Shown here one piece after another: positions 53,365-62,694 of a stretch of 64,000 nt of DNA. The stretch covers positions 1 to 64,000 of the forward strand of contig NZ_MSDU01000005.1 of NCBI RefSeq assembly GCF_001936625.1, given 5' to 3'. The stretch is from Domibacillus antri. GTDB lineage: Bacteria > Bacillota > Bacilli > Bacillales > Domibacillaceae. The notes beneath the pieces are model-generated. The model was not told the DNA's origin, ran no database searches, and saw only the letters and a program-made list of their open reading frames with translations. The position numbers and the translations under genes are program-made. Position 1 is the first letter of the stretch. Every line of letters begins with the position of its first letter.

Positions 53365-55224
53365 TTACCTCATAATACGCCGCCAAATAAGCTGGTGCGG
53401 TGCATAGGATTCCATGTAGCGGATATTATCGTATTTGCTTTCGTATTGGTCTTTGCCGGTCCAGACAGCTGCAGTGTACCCTTCAGTCAATCCAACAAAC
53501 CATAGATCACGATAGTTATTGGTTGTACCCGTTTTACCGCCGATATAAGGTGCAGAGAAATTGGCTTTTTTGCCGGTGCCATTTTTCACAACACTCGTCA
53601 GCATTCCGCGCATGTTCATCGTTGTGGCTGTGGACCAGACACGGATAGGCTGCTCTTTCCATTGGTATAGAACGTTGCCTTGTAAATCAGTTACATTTTT
53701 AATGGCGTGCGGCTTTGTAAATGTGCCGTCTACAAACGAACTGTAAGCACCGGCCATTTCAAGTGCGGTGACGCCATATTCGAATCCCCCGAGTGAAGCG
53801 GATAAGTTAACACGATCAGATTGAATGACACGGTCAAAATCAAACTTGTCCAAATACGTGAAAGAGCGTTCCATCCCTGTACGCACATACAGACGGGCGG
53901 CAGCGGTATTATGGGATTTCGTTAACGCTTCATTCAGCGTAACCATTCCGTATTCTGCTCCGCTGTAGTTTGAAGGGCAGTCTCCTTGATAACAAAACTT
54001 ATCAGCTGACACTAAGTAATTCGGGCCGGCGCCATATGTGTCCATAAAAGGGCCGTAATCAAGCAGCGGCTTGATGGTTGAACCCGGCTGGCGATACGCC
54101 TGAAAAGCGCGGTTAAAGCCTCTATTAAACTCTCTACCGCCTGATAGAGCGACAATATCATGTGACTGATTGCCGACAACAGCGGCCGAGCCCTGTACAG
54201 ATGATCCGGCGAGCACGTTATTAACAGCGTCCACCGCTTTTTGCTGCATAGCAGGATCAAGAGCGGTATTAATGACAACACCGGATGCGAGGACTGCTGA
54301 GACACGCGCATTCAACTTTTCTTGAATGGCATCCCGTGCATCGCCTTCCGCGTTAATAAGCTGCTGGTCATAGCCTTCCGTTTCTGCAATTAAATTTTTT
54401 AATTCATCCATGACATAAGTCGAATAGTCCGGGTAAAGATCAAGACGCGGACGCACTTTTAACGTAATGGTCTCGTTTTTAATTTGTTCTGCTTCTTCAG
54501 GTGTTATAAATTCTTCGCGCGCCATGATATCAATAAGGCGTTCCTGGCGTTTCTTCGTATTGTCAAACCGTTTGACCGGATCATACAGAGAGGGATTATT
54601 CGGAATGGCGGCAATAAACGCCATTTGTGCTTTCGACAGCGTGTCAACAGGCTGCTGGAAATAATACTGTGCGGCTGCTTCAACACCGTACACTTGATGG
54701 TTGAAGTAAATCACATTTAAATACAAATTTAAAATATCTTCTTTTTCTAGTTTTTTCTCAATTTGATAGGAATACAAGATTTCAGAAATTTTCCGCGCCA
54801 GCGTCCGGTCCTGTGTTAAATAAATGTTCCGTGCGACCTGCTGAGTGATCGTACTCGCCCCTTGCTCAATTTCGTCTGACTGTGCATTGACTAAAAAAGC
54901 GCGCATAACGGCGGCTGCATCGATGCCGGAATGGTCATAAAAATGTTTGTCTTCCGATTGTAAAAACAACTCTTTTAAAAAGGACGGTATTTTCCCGCCA
55001 TCGACGACAATCCGGTTCGGCTGGTAAAGTTCAACATATGTGCTGCCATTCTTATCGGTTATCTTGCTTGCCTGCGGCAGGTCCACTTCTTTAATAATGA
55101 TTCTTTCTTCTACGTAATCATCAAAATTTTGTACTTTCTCCGCTTCAGCATTGGCGTAATAAAACGTCAGCACGGATACGGGAATCAGCAAAATAATGAG
55201 TACGTACCCAAAAACCGTTCTCAT
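53365..55224 (-). CDS. pbpD: Class A penicillin-binding protein (PBP4, PbpD)
   Basis: A 619-aa bifunctional peptidoglycan synthase, the same size as B. subtilis PbpD (about 624). An N-terminal membrane anchor (about 5-25) is followed by the glycosyltransferase domain with catalytic Glu in LQSEDKHFYDHSGID (about 91) and GASTITQQVARN. The transpeptidase domain has PGSTIKP (SxxK), KSHNTA (SxN) and GGKTGTTN (KTG). The enzyme polymerises and cross-links lipid II outside the membrane. ATG is preceded by AAAGGCGG. Confidence 0.94.
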   Translation of the reverse strand: MRTVFGYVLIILLIPVSVLTFYYANAEAEKVQNFDDYVEERIIIKEVDLPQASKITDKNGSTYVELYQPNRIVVDGGKIPSFLKELFLQSEDKHFYDHSGIDAAAVMRAFLVNAQSDEIEQGASTITQQVARNIYLTQDRTLARKISEILYSYQIEKKLEKEDILNLYLNVIYFNHQVYGVEAAAQYYFQQPVDTLSKAQMAFIAAIPNNPSLYDPVKRFDNTKKRQERLIDIMAREEFITPEEAEQIKNETITLKVRPRLDLYPDYSTYVMDELKNLIAETEGYDQQLINAEGDARDAIQEKLNARVSAVLASGVVINTALDPAMQQKAVDAVNNVLAGSSVQGSAAVVGNQSHDIVALSGGREFNRGFNRAFQAYRQPGSTIKPLLDYGPFMDTYGAGPNYLVSADKFCYQGDCPSNYSGAEYGMVTLNEALTKSHNTAAARLYVRTGMERSFTYLDKFDFDRVIQSDRVNLSASLGGFEYGVTALEMAGAYSSFVDGTFTKPHAIKNVTDLQGNVLYQWKEQPIRVWSTATTMNMRGMLTSVVKNGTGKKANFSAPYIGGKTGTTNNYRDLWFVGLTEGYTAAVWTGKDQYESKYDNIRYMESYAPHQLIWRRIMR

Positions 55225-55318
55225 TCACTAACCGCCTTTTTCGAGGTTTAAAGTTTCATATGTATCATCATAAATGAAAAAAAGATGGAAATAAAGGGCG
55301 TTTCTTCACAAAAAAAGG

Positions 55319-55711
55319 CTATTCGAATGAAATTTTGTACATGAGCGCGTATTCTTTTTTCACGGATTCAAGCGCCTGCAAACTGCGGGCTGCAAAGGCA
55401 TCGCCTTTTGACTGCAGGCGGTTTTCGAGCTTTGCGGCTGCTGCAATGAGTGATTCGATGTAATCCAAAGCTTCCCCGTCAAACGGATGGACAGCGGATT
55501 CGGCAATATTCGCCTGTTCGTTGTACGCAAGTGCTTTTCGTTCGTGAAAAAACGGCACGTCTGCTTCGTTCGGATTGTGCAGATCACCCTGGGCAGGGTG
55601 GCGCAGAACAGATGATATCTTTACTGTATAGCCGCCGGGACGCAGACCGGTAATGGTGCCTGTATATTTGCCGGATTTATAGTGTGCGGTTACGTGATCG
55701 CCAATGTTCAT
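55319..55711 (-). CDS. kapB: Kinase-associated protein KapB
   Basis: A 130-aa protein with an SH3-like N-terminal KapB domain (GDHVTAHYKSGKYTGTITGL, then HPAQGDLHNPNEADVPFFHE) and a helical C-terminus. In B. subtilis KapB is needed for KinB to start the sporulation phosphorelay. No signal sequence is evident here. AAGGAGGAG precedes ATG. A PAS-type kinase, not a membrane KinB, is found nearby at 58111. Confidence 0.9.
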   Translation of the reverse strand: MNIGDHVTAHYKSGKYTGTITGLRPGGYTVKISSVLRHPAQGDLHNPNEADVPFFHERKALAYNEQANIAESAVHPFDGEALDYIESLIAAAAKLENRLQSKGDAFAARSLQALESVKKEYALMYKISFE

Positions 55712-55780
55712 ATGATCTCCTCCTTAAAGATTTATTGTATCAATTTTCCTCATTTAATGGAAATGTCACAATCCCGCTGT

Positions 55781-55808
55781 TTGATTTATAATAGTCTCCT
55801 GCTATAAT
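55781..55808 (+). promoter_or_regulatory. Promoter upstream of the small membrane-protein gene
   Basis: TTGATT, 16 bp, TATAAT, about 30 bp before the GTG start at 55839. Confidence 0.7.
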
Positions 55809-55838
55809 AAACGGGTAGCTTAGAATGGAGGCATTTAC

Positions 55839-56051
55839 GTGCTGACGAACTTTATTCTCAGTTTTGGTAACTTTTTATATTTTCCGGAAGACAAGTCAGA
55901 ATACATTCCGGCTGCGTTTTCCATGCTGGTTTTTCTGTTAATGGCCATTGCTGTCTTCTTATTGATAAAGCGGGTGTCGAAAAAAGAGGAGCAAAAAACG
56001 AAGCACCTTGAAGAACAGATCCGCAAGGTAAACGAGAAAACTAAACAATAA
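55839..56051 (+). CDS. Small membrane protein, 70 aa
   Basis: A 70-aa protein with one membrane helix (about 25-43, AAFSMLVFLLMAIAVFLLIK) and a C-terminal charged coiled-coil (KKEEQKTKHLEEQIRKVNEK). It starts at GTG 55839, 7 nt after TGGAGG. It is expressed from its own promoter and ends just before the preQ1 riboswitch. Family not recognised. Confidence 0.7.
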   Translation: MLTNFILSFGNFLYFPEDKSEYIPAAFSMLVFLLMAIAVFLLIKRVSKKEEQKTKHLEEQIRKVNEKTKQ

Positions 56052-56079
56052 ATGAAAGAAGACATTCCGCCGCGCGCGG

Positions 56080-56114
56080 GAGAGGTTCGCGAACTCCCTC
56101 TATAAAAAACTAAG
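56080..56114 (+). promoter_or_regulatory. PreQ1-I riboswitch
   Basis: AGAGGTTC...GAACTCCCTCT followed by ATAAAAAACTAA is the class I preQ1 aptamer: a small hairpin plus the A-rich tail that forms the pseudoknot. It stands directly before a terminator and the queCDE genes, whose products make preQ0/preQ1 precursors. Confidence 0.96.
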
Positions 56115-56141
56115 AAAAAAACCGGCCTGTGGCGGTTTTTT
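56115..56141 (+). terminator. Attenuator of the preQ1 riboswitch
   Basis: AAAAAACCG pairs with CGGTTTTTT around an 8-nt loop immediately after the aptamer. PreQ1 binding should favour it and cut queCDE expression. Confidence 0.9.
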
Positions 56142-56192
56142 TCTGTTGTCTTCGCGCACCTTTTCTTTCGAATAGAAAGAAGGAAATAAGAC

Positions 56193-56858
56193 ATGATAAA
56201 GAATGAAAAAGCCGTTGTTGTATTCAGCGGCGGCCAGGACAGCACAACCTGCCTGTTTTGGGCAAAAAAAACGTTTAAAGAAGTGGTCGCGGTGACCTTT
56301 CATTATGGACAGCGTCATGAAGCGGAAATTGACGCGGCCAAAGATATCGCAGCGGAACTGAATGTCCCGCATCACATTCTTGATATGGGGCTGCTCGGAC
56401 AGCTCGCTCCGAATGCGTTAACGCGTAATGATATTGCGATTGAAGAAAGGGAAGGACAGCCGCCGACTACATTTGTTGAAGGGCGTAATTTACTGTTTTT
56501 ATCGTTTGCGGCGATTCTCGGCAAGCAGTATGATGCCCGTCATATCGTAACCGGTGTGTGTGAAACGGATTTCAGCGGCTACCCGGACTGCCGTGATTCA
56601 TTTGTGAAATCCCTCAATGTCACACTGAATTTATCAATGGATTACGAATTCGTTATTCATACGCCGCTGATGTGGCTCGATAAAAAAGAAACATGGGCAC
56701 TGGCGGACGATCTTGGTGCATTTGACTATGTACGTGAGCATACATTAACGTGCTACAACGGTATTAAAGGTGCCGGCTGCGGTGAATGCCCGGCCTGCAA
56801 ACTTCGCCAAAACGGGCTCGATCAGTATTTGGCTGAAAAAGGAGGGGACGTGCGATGA
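56193..56858 (+). CDS. queC: 7-cyano-7-deazaguanine synthase QueC
   Basis: A 221-aa ATP-dependent enzyme that converts 7-carboxy-7-deazaguanine to preQ0. The PP-loop [12 protein letters not shown] is at residue 9 and the C-terminal zinc site has [11 protein letters not shown] (C-x2-C-x2-C type) near 190. First gene of queCDE. AAGGAAA precedes ATG 56193. Confidence 0.96.
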   Translation: MIKNEKAVVVFSGGQDSTTCLFWAKKTFKEVVAVTFHYGQRHEAEIDAAKDIAAELNVPHHILDMGLLGQLAPNALTRNDIAIEEREGQPPTTFVEGRNLLFLSFAAILGKQYDARHIVTGVCETDFSGYPDCRDSFVKSLNVTLNLSMDYEFVIHTPLMWLDKKETWALADDLGAFDYVREHTLTCYNGIKGAGCGECPACKLRQNGLDQYLAEKGGDVR

Positions 56859-57292
56859 TGCAGCAAATTTACCCGGCCCCCATGCATGATTTCCGCTATG
56901 AGTTAAATAAAGATTTTCAATTTGCCGCGGCACATTACGTACCGCATGATGAAGCAGGCGCATGCCGCAAATTGCATGGCCACACTTATTTTGCGAACAT
57001 TACAGTCGCCGGTGATGATTTAAACGATTCCGGATTTCTTGTGAATTTTCAATTGATTAAGTCGCTTATTCATAAGCGCTTTGACCATACTGTATTAAAT
57101 GATGATCCGCTCTTTTCGGAAGATATATCAGAGCGGTTTCCGACAACGGAAGCCGTGGCGCGCACCATCTGGGAAGTGGTGCAGAAAGAACTTAATGAAA
57201 CACCAAATAAACCGAAATGCCTGCAAGTATATTTGCGGGAAACACCGACAAGCTATGTTGTGTACCGGCCGAAAAAAGGGGATTTCTCATGA
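56855..57292 (+). CDS. queD: 6-carboxy-5,6,7,8-tetrahydropterin synthase QueD
   Basis: A 145-aa enzyme of the 6-pyruvoyl-tetrahydropterin synthase fold. The zinc His residues lie in FAAAHYV (about 31), and [10 protein letters not shown] (about 44-46) carries the other two. The catalytic Cys is in GACRKLHGH near 40. The start overlaps the queC stop, with AGGAGGGG 9 nt upstream. Confidence 0.95.
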   Translation: MMQQIYPAPMHDFRYELNKDFQFAAAHYVPHDEAGACRKLHGHTYFANITVAGDDLNDSGFLVNFQLIKSLIHKRFDHTVLNDDPLFSEDISERFPTTEAVARTIWEVVQKELNETPNKPKCLQVYLRETPTSYVVYRPKKGDFS

Positions 57293-57999
57293 TTCCAGTA
57301 CTTGAAATATTTGGCCCGACTGTGCAGGGAGAAGGAGCCGTCATTGGCCGTAAAACGATGTTTGTCCGGACAGCCGGCTGTGATTACCGCTGCTCATGGT
57401 GTGATTCGGCTTTTACATGGGACGGCAGTGCAAAAGAAGACATCCGCAAGATGACGCCGGAAGAAATTTATGCAGAGCTTCTTGAAGCCGGCGGCGATAC
57501 GTTTGATCATGTGACGATTTCCGGCGGCAATCCAGCCCTTTTGCCGCAGATCGCCGGCCTGCTGGACTTGTTTAAAGAAAAAGGGATTGTATCCGCTCTT
57601 GAAACACAAGGGTCCAAATTCCAGCCGTGGTTTCGAGACATCGACGAGCTGACGATTTCACCGAAGCCGCCAAGTTCCGGCATGATAACGGATTTTGAAA
57701 GATTACGTCATATCCTTCAGAACGTGTCCGGTCAAAATGTCAGCTTGAAAGTCGTTGTATTTAATGAAGAAGATTTAGCGTACGCGAAAAAGGTGCATCA
57801 TCTGTTTCCGGATGTTCCATTTTACCTTCAAGTCGGAAACGACCGTCTTGAAGAAGTGGACGATCAAAAACTGCTTGTTCATTTAGCCGGCCGCTATGAA
57901 TGGCTTATTAATTTAGTGATGCCCGACCCGGATTTTAAACGGGTCCGCGTTTTGCCTCAGCTTCATACATTTGTGTGGGGGAATAAAAAAGGTGTCTAA
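57289..57999 (+). CDS. queE: 7-carboxy-7-deazaguanine synthase QueE
   Basis: A 236-aa radical SAM enzyme. The cluster motif C-x3-C-x2-C is in TAGCDYRCSWCDS near residue 31, with a GGNPAL segment near 82 as the SAM-binding GGE-like motif. ATG 57289 overlaps the queD stop. No queF (preQ0 reductase) follows, unlike the B. subtilis queCDEF operon. Confidence 0.95.
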   Translation: MIPVLEIFGPTVQGEGAVIGRKTMFVRTAGCDYRCSWCDSAFTWDGSAKEDIRKMTPEEIYAELLEAGGDTFDHVTISGGNPALLPQIAGLLDLFKEKGIVSALETQGSKFQPWFRDIDELTISPKPPSSGMITDFERLRHILQNVSGQNVSLKVVVFNEEDLAYAKKVHHLFPDVPFYLQVGNDRLEEVDDQKLLVHLAGRYEWLINLVMPDPDFKRVRVLPQLHTFVWGNKKGV

Positions 58000-58007
58000 C
58001 ACATAGT

Positions 58008-58038
58008 CCGCTCTTAAAAGAAAGAGCGGGCTTTTTTA
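58008..58038 (+). terminator. Terminator after queE
   Basis: CCGCTCTT pairs with AAGAGCGG around a 6-nt loop, followed by GCTTTTTTAT. Confidence 0.88.
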
Positions 58039-58110
58039 TAGGGAATTCTTCCTGCTTCAATCCTTGAGAATTTGTTTCATATCGTTTAAAATTTTGAAAA
58101 GGAGGTGGAA

Positions 58111-59172
58111 ATGATGAACGAATATACTGTTGCCGCCGACGAAAGCACGAAAGAAAACGAACATATGTATCGGCGGATTATTGAATACTCTGTTGAAACG
58201 ATTGTTATACATAGAAATCATAAAATCTTATACATAAATGAATCAGGGGCCCACTTTTTTAAAGCCCCGAAGGAAAAGATCGTCGGTTCAAATGTGCTGG
58301 ATCCTTTTCAAGAAAAGGATAAACAGATGATTGTGGAAAGAATTCGCCACGGAATGAGTGGTACGGGACCGGCTGAAGTCATCGAACTGACGATCTCGAG
58401 GTTTGATGGTACAAAAGTGGAAGTGGAATTGTACTGTCATCCTGTCATGTTTGGGGGCAAGAAAGCGATTCAAACGGTTTTTCGTGATATTACAGAGCGT
58501 AAAGAAGCAGAAAGGCGTTTAAATGATCGGGAGAAATTAGCGTCAACTGGTCAAATTGCCGCCGGTATTGCACACGAAATAAAGAATCCGCTTACATCGG
58601 TAAAAGGTTTCTTGCAGTTGTTGAAAGAGTCCTATTCACACCCTTATTTAGATGTCATGGATGCTGAATTGGAGAAAGCACTGGAAACGTTGATAAATTT
58701 ACTGCAAGTATCGAAACCGGATTTTCAGGAAGAACCGCTCGTCTCTATTAATTTTTGCAAAGAACTCACTTCACTCATGCTTCTATTTCAGGAAAGACTT
58801 TACAACGTAATCGTTGAAATGGATTTAAGAGACTCGGAGAAAACGATGCTAGGGAAGAGGAACTTATTTTTAAAAGCCTTTTTTAATCTTATAAAAAATG
58901 CGGTAGAGGCGATTGAAGATAAAGGGAAAATTACCATTCAACATTATTATGAAAATGAACAAATCCATATAAAAGTGATCGATTCGGGAGTAGGCATACC
59001 AAAAGATAAATTGAACATGCTGGGAACGCCATTCTTTTCCAGCAAAAGTGACGGGACGGGCCTCGGTCTGACACAAGTTTTTACAACGGTTCATGAACAT
59101 GGAGGAATAATCCGCGTTGAAAGTGAAGTCGGGCATGGAACGACTTTCCATGTGAAGCTGCCTGTGAAATAA
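58111..59172 (+). CDS. Soluble PAS-domain sensor histidine kinase
   Basis: A 353-aa kinase without membrane helices. One PAS domain spans about 17-130 (ILYINESGAHFFKAPKE to FRDITERKEAERRL). The H-box IAHEIKNPLTSVKGF carries His155. The ATPase part shows the N-box NLIKNAVEAI, G1 DSGVGIP and G2 GTGLGLTQVF. It resembles the KinA/KinE sporulation kinases that feed Spo0F. No response regulator gene is adjacent. It sits where B. subtilis has kinB. RBS AAAGGAGG. Confidence 0.88.
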   Translation: MMNEYTVAADESTKENEHMYRRIIEYSVETIVIHRNHKILYINESGAHFFKAPKEKIVGSNVLDPFQEKDKQMIVERIRHGMSGTGPAEVIELTISRFDGTKVEVELYCHPVMFGGKKAIQTVFRDITERKEAERRLNDREKLASTGQIAAGIAHEIKNPLTSVKGFLQLLKESYSHPYLDVMDAELEKALETLINLLQVSKPDFQEEPLVSINFCKELTSLMLLFQERLYNVIVEMDLRDSEKTMLGKRNLFLKAFFNLIKNAVEAIEDKGKITIQHYYENEQIHIKVIDSGVGIPKDKLNMLGTPFFSSKSDGTGLGLTQVFTTVHEHGGIIRVESEVGHGTTFHVKLPVK

Positions 59173-59179
59173 AGAAATA

Positions 59180-59203
59180 CCCCGCCAAACTAAATGGCGG
59201 GGC
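59180..59203 (+). terminator. Bidirectional hairpin between kinase gene and patB
   Basis: CCCCGCCA pairs with TGGCGGGG around a 7-nt loop between the converging genes; the T run is weak. Confidence 0.7.
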
Positions 59204-59207
59204 TGCT

Positions 59208-60371
59208 TTATGTTAAAGACTGAACTGCTTTTTTCATCCGCTTTAGTCCATCAGCTACGAGCGAGCGTGGACACGCAACATTGATCCGCATAAAGCCGTC
59301 ACCGCCGGGTCCGTATTTTGCCCCGTTTCCGAGCGCTACTCCGCCCTCGTCTAAAAATAACGCCAGCAGCTCTTTATCTGAAAGCCCCAGTTTCCGGCAG
59401 TCAATCCAGACGAGATAGCTTCCTTCAGGTTCCATAACCGTCAATTCAGGAATTTCCTTCTCGATGTATTCTTTTACAAGACGTACATTTTCTTGAATGT
59501 AGTCTATTGCTTCATCAAGCCATTCATGTCCGTAGCGGTACGCGGCTTCCATAGCGGCAATCCCCATTTGATTTAACGTAAATGCTCCTTGACGGGCAAA
59601 CACTTTTTGTATCTTGGTCCGAAGCTCTTTATCAGGCGTGATCAATGCCGATGCCTGCAGCCCGGCCAAATTGAATGTTTTGCTTGGCGCGATAAGTGTG
59701 ACCGCATTAGCAGAAAACAGGCCGATCGGAATGTGTTTGTGCGGCGCCCTTGTCAAATCGCTATGTATTTCATCTGAAACAATGTAAACTTCATGTTTCT
59801 CGCAAATAGCCGCCAGCTGTGTCAATTCGTCTTTCGTCCACACGCGGCCGCCTGGATTATGAGGTGAGCAGAGAACAAACATTTTGGCGTTTTCTGAAAC
59901 AATTTTGGCTTCAATGTCTTCAAAATTCATTTCATAGCGATGATGTTGAAGAACCAGTTCACTATGAACAAGAGTCCGGTCATTTTTTTCAATCATATCA
60001 AAAAATGGATTGTAGACAGGCGGCTGCACGATGATGGCATCGCCCGGTTCTGTCAGCGCTTCGATTACCGCGCCGATTGATGGAACCACACCATGATTAA
60101 ATAAAAGCCATTCTTTTTTGATTGTCCAGTCATGGCGGTCATACATCCAGTCTATGATCGCCTCGCGCGTGGAGTCCGGCACGAGTGTATAGCCGTAAAT
60201 CCCGTGAGCCGCTTCTTTTTTTACAGCTTGAATCACGGCATCAGGCGCTTTGAAATCCATGTCAGCCACCCACATTGGCAATACATCTTCTTTTCCGAAC
60301 ACCGTTTTTAATCCATCCCATTTCACGGCATTTGTCCCGCGCCGTTCCACCACTTCATCAAATCTTGACAT
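59208..60371 (-). CDS. patB: MalY/PatB-type PLP C-S lyase or aminotransferase
   Basis: A 387-aa fold-type I PLP enzyme of the MalY/PatB family, with cystathionine beta-lyase activity in relatives. The PLP Lys is in LIAPSKTFNLAGLQAS near residue 225, with CSPHNPGGR near 167 and the carboxylate-binding Arg near MRINVACPR. ATG 60371 fits GGGGAGAG upstream; an in-frame extension of 7 codons has no SD. Confidence 0.9.
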   Translation of the reverse strand: MSRFDEVVERRGTNAVKWDGLKTVFGKEDVLPMWVADMDFKAPDAVIQAVKKEAAHGIYGYTLVPDSTREAIIDWMYDRHDWTIKKEWLLFNHGVVPSIGAVIEALTEPGDAIIVQPPVYNPFFDMIEKNDRTLVHSELVLQHHRYEMNFEDIEAKIVSENAKMFVLCSPHNPGGRVWTKDELTQLAAICEKHEVYIVSDEIHSDLTRAPHKHIPIGLFSANAVTLIAPSKTFNLAGLQASALITPDKELRTKIQKVFARQGAFTLNQMGIAAMEAAYRYGHEWLDEAIDYIQENVRLVKEYIEKEIPELTVMEPEGSYLVWIDCRKLGLSDKELLALFLDEGGVALGNGAKYGPGGDGFMRINVACPRSLVADGLKRMKKAVQSLT

Positions 60372-60435
60372 CAAATCCACTCTCCCCGACAATAATGTTA
60401 CTACTTATGTTAATTCAAAATGAAGGGTGATACAA

Positions 60436-60699
60436 ATGAATGAAACGGCACAATTAAACTTTGCACTTGCAGACGTATTGAATGGCTTTGATCCATTTCA
60501 TGCCGGAGCGGGCTTCTATGATACAGAAATTGCTGACTCCATTTACGCGGTCCACCGTATTGATGAAAAAAACAAACTGGCAGCAGCGATCCGATCAATT
60601 TATGAACATTCCTTTGACGCGCCAATGCCGGGTGGAAATCCAACTGAACTCGCAGAACAACTGCTGACGATTAAACATAACTCCTCTTGCTCTTTGTGA
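60436..60699 (+). CDS. yugE: YugE-like protein (DUF1871)
   Basis: An 87-aa helical DUF1871 protein. WxP-like DPFHAGAGFYDTEIADSIYAV near residue 22 is typical, and its length matches B. subtilis YugE (86 aa). Unknown function. ATG 60436 follows GAAGGGTGA. It keeps the patB-yugE-alaR order. Confidence 0.82.
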   Translation: MNETAQLNFALADVLNGFDPFHAGAGFYDTEIADSIYAVHRIDEKNKLAAAIRSIYEHSFDAPMPGGNPTELAEQLLTIKHNSSCSL

Positions 60700-60757
60700 A
60701 AAATCACAAAAATTCATGATAATTTTAGTGAAATGAACAAACAGGGACCGTTTTTGT

Positions 60758-60763
60758 TATAAT
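60758..60763 (+). promoter_or_regulatory. -10 element of the alaR-alaT operon
   Basis: A perfect TATAAT 42 bp before the alaR start; the -35 (TGAACA, 18 bp upstream) is weak, which would suit a regulated promoter. Confidence 0.5.
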
Positions 60764-60805
60764 GGAATATGAAGTTTTTGACATACTTGAGGAGGATCAA
60801 TCATC

Positions 60806-61306
60806 ATGAAGCTGAATGAAAAAGAAGTGGAAATCCTTGAAATTCTGCAAAAAGACGCACGCTTTGAAGCGGCCGACATTGCGAAAATGATCGGGCTCGC
60901 GGAAGCGGAAGTGGCGGAAACGATCCGCCGCCTGGAAGAAGAAAAAGTCATTGTTCATTATGCGACGCTCGTTGATTGGGCGAAAATGGACAATTTTACG
61001 GGCGTTACAGCGATGATCGATGTGAAAGTCACACCGAAACGCGGCGTCGGCTTTGATGAAGTGGCAGAAAGGATTTACCGCTTTAAAGAAGTCAGCTCGG
61101 TTTATTTAATGTCGGGTGTTTATGATTTATCGGTTACTGTAGAAGGAAAATCGATGAATGAAATTGCCCGTTTTGTATCTGAAAAGTTATCGACACTTGA
61201 GTCCGTAGTGTCGACAACAACGCATTTCCAGTTGAAAAAATATAAGCATGACGGCATGATTTATACGTCGAAACAGCAAGATAATCGAATCGTGGTGTCG
61301 CCGTGA
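60806..61306 (+). CDS. alaR: Lrp/AsnC family regulator AlaR
   Basis: A 166-aa Lrp/AsnC regulator. The N-terminal HTH (ILEILQKDARFEAADIAKMI) is at about 10-60 and the C-terminal RAM ligand-binding domain at about 70-150 (VYLMSGVYDLSVTVEGKSM). In B. subtilis AlaR (YugG) controls alanine transaminase AlaT (YugH). The gene overlaps alaT, so the regulator probably acts on its own operon in response to alanine. Confidence 0.9.
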   Translation: MKLNEKEVEILEILQKDARFEAADIAKMIGLAEAEVAETIRRLEEEKVIVHYATLVDWAKMDNFTGVTAMIDVKVTPKRGVGFDEVAERIYRFKEVSSVYLMSGVYDLSVTVEGKSMNEIARFVSEKLSTLESVVSTTTHFQLKKYKHDGMIYTSKQQDNRIVVSP

Positions 61307-62481
61307 TGACTGTGACAAAGAGCTATATTGCGAAATCAGTAGAAAATATGCGTCCATCAGGCATCCGGAAATTTTTTGATTTAGCGGCAACGATGGAAGG
61401 CGTTGTGTCACTTGGTGTTGGTGAACCGGATTTTGTCACCTCCTGGTCTGTCCGTGAAGCCGCGATCTCTTCATTGGAGCGGGGCTTTACCTCTTACACA
61501 GCGAATGCCGGCTTAATTGAACTGCGCCGGGAAATTGCTCATTACATGGCGACCCGTTTTCAGGTTCATTATTCGCCGCAGGATGAAATTATTGTCACAG
61601 TTGGTGCAAGCCAGGCGATTGATATTGCCATGCGTGCGATCACGGACCTGGGAGACGAAATTATCGTTGTGGAGCCGTGCTTCGTGTCCTACGCCCCGCT
61701 TGTTGAACTTGCCGGCGGAAAAGCAGTCACGATCGGGACAACAGGTGATTCCGGGTTTAAATTGCAGCCGGAACAGCTTGAAGCAGCTATTACATCAAAA
61801 ACAAAAGCCGTGCTTCTATGTTATCCGAATAATCCGACCGGAACGCAGCTCGATAAAGAAGATTTGGAACTCATTGCTGACATTGTGAAAAAACACGATT
61901 TGCTCGTGATTGCCGATGAAATTTATGCGGAGCTTGCATACGATCAGGATCATACATCGATCGCATCACTTGATGGAATGCGTGAGCGGACGATTTTGAT
62001 TAATGGCTTTTCGAAAGGGTTTGCCATGACCGGCTGGCGTCTTGGCTTCACATGTGCTCCCGTGGAAATTTCCGGTGCCATGCTGAAAATTCATCAATAC
62101 GCGATGATGTGCGCGTCAACACCAGCACAGTATGGAGCGATTGAAGCATTGCAGCACGGCATGACAGACGTGGAAAGCATGAAGAAAGACTATAGACAGC
62201 GACGCAATTATGTTGTTCAATCGTTTAACGAGCTTGGTCTTGACTGTCATTTGCCGGGCGGTGCGTTTTACGTATTCCCGTCTATTCAGTCAACCGGTCT
62301 TACATCTGAGCAATTTGCCGAACAGCTGCTTCTCGAAGAAAAAGTAGCAGTCGTACCCGGATCTGTTTTCGGTAAAGGCGGCGAAGGTTATATCCGCTGT
62401 TCATACGCATCGTCGATGGCCCAATTACAGGAAGCGGTCAAACGAATCGGCCGATTTATTGAAAAAAAGCAAACAAATTAA
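61306..62481 (+). CDS. alaT: Alanine transaminase AlaT
   Basis: A 391-aa class I PLP aminotransferase. The PLP Lys is in LINGFSKGFAMTGWRLGF near residue 232, YPNNPTGTQ near 170 and GYIRCSYA with the carboxylate Arg near 367. AlaT links alanine and 2-oxoglutarate to pyruvate and glutamate. Start ATG 61306 overlaps the alaR stop (TGATG). Confidence 0.92.
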   Translation: MTVTKSYIAKSVENMRPSGIRKFFDLAATMEGVVSLGVGEPDFVTSWSVREAAISSLERGFTSYTANAGLIELRREIAHYMATRFQVHYSPQDEIIVTVGASQAIDIAMRAITDLGDEIIVVEPCFVSYAPLVELAGGKAVTIGTTGDSGFKLQPEQLEAAITSKTKAVLLCYPNNPTGTQLDKEDLELIADIVKKHDLLVIADEIYAELAYDQDHTSIASLDGMRERTILINGFSKGFAMTGWRLGFTCAPVEISGAMLKIHQYAMMCASTPAQYGAIEALQHGMTDVESMKKDYRQRRNYVVQSFNELGLDCHLPGGAFYVFPSIQSTGLTSEQFAEQLLLEEKVAVVPGSVFGKGGEGYIRCSYASSMAQLQEAVKRIGRFIEKKQTN

Positions 62482-62520
62482 AAAAAGGGAAGAGCACCAA
62501 AAGGCTCTTCTCTTTTTGTT
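62481..62520 (+). terminator. Terminator after alaT
   Basis: AAAAAAGGGAAGAGC pairs with GCTCTTCTCTTTTT around an 8-nt loop. Confidence 0.88.
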
Positions 62521-62618
62521 TTATCAAAAAAAACGAATTGCTTGCACCGTATATAACAAGCGCATTCAAGAGGCCCGGCAGCCTGCCACTCATATTTGTC
62601 CGAAAAACCGGTGATTTA

Positions 62619-62647
62619 TTTCATGTAATATAAAAGTGTGGTATAAT
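62619..62647 (+). promoter_or_regulatory. Promoter of yugI
   Basis: TTTCAT, 17 bp, TATAAT, 48 bp before the start codon. Confidence 0.65.
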
Positions 62648-62694
62648 ATCGCGACGCATAAAACAAGAAAACAACTAAAAACTGGAGAGATTTG

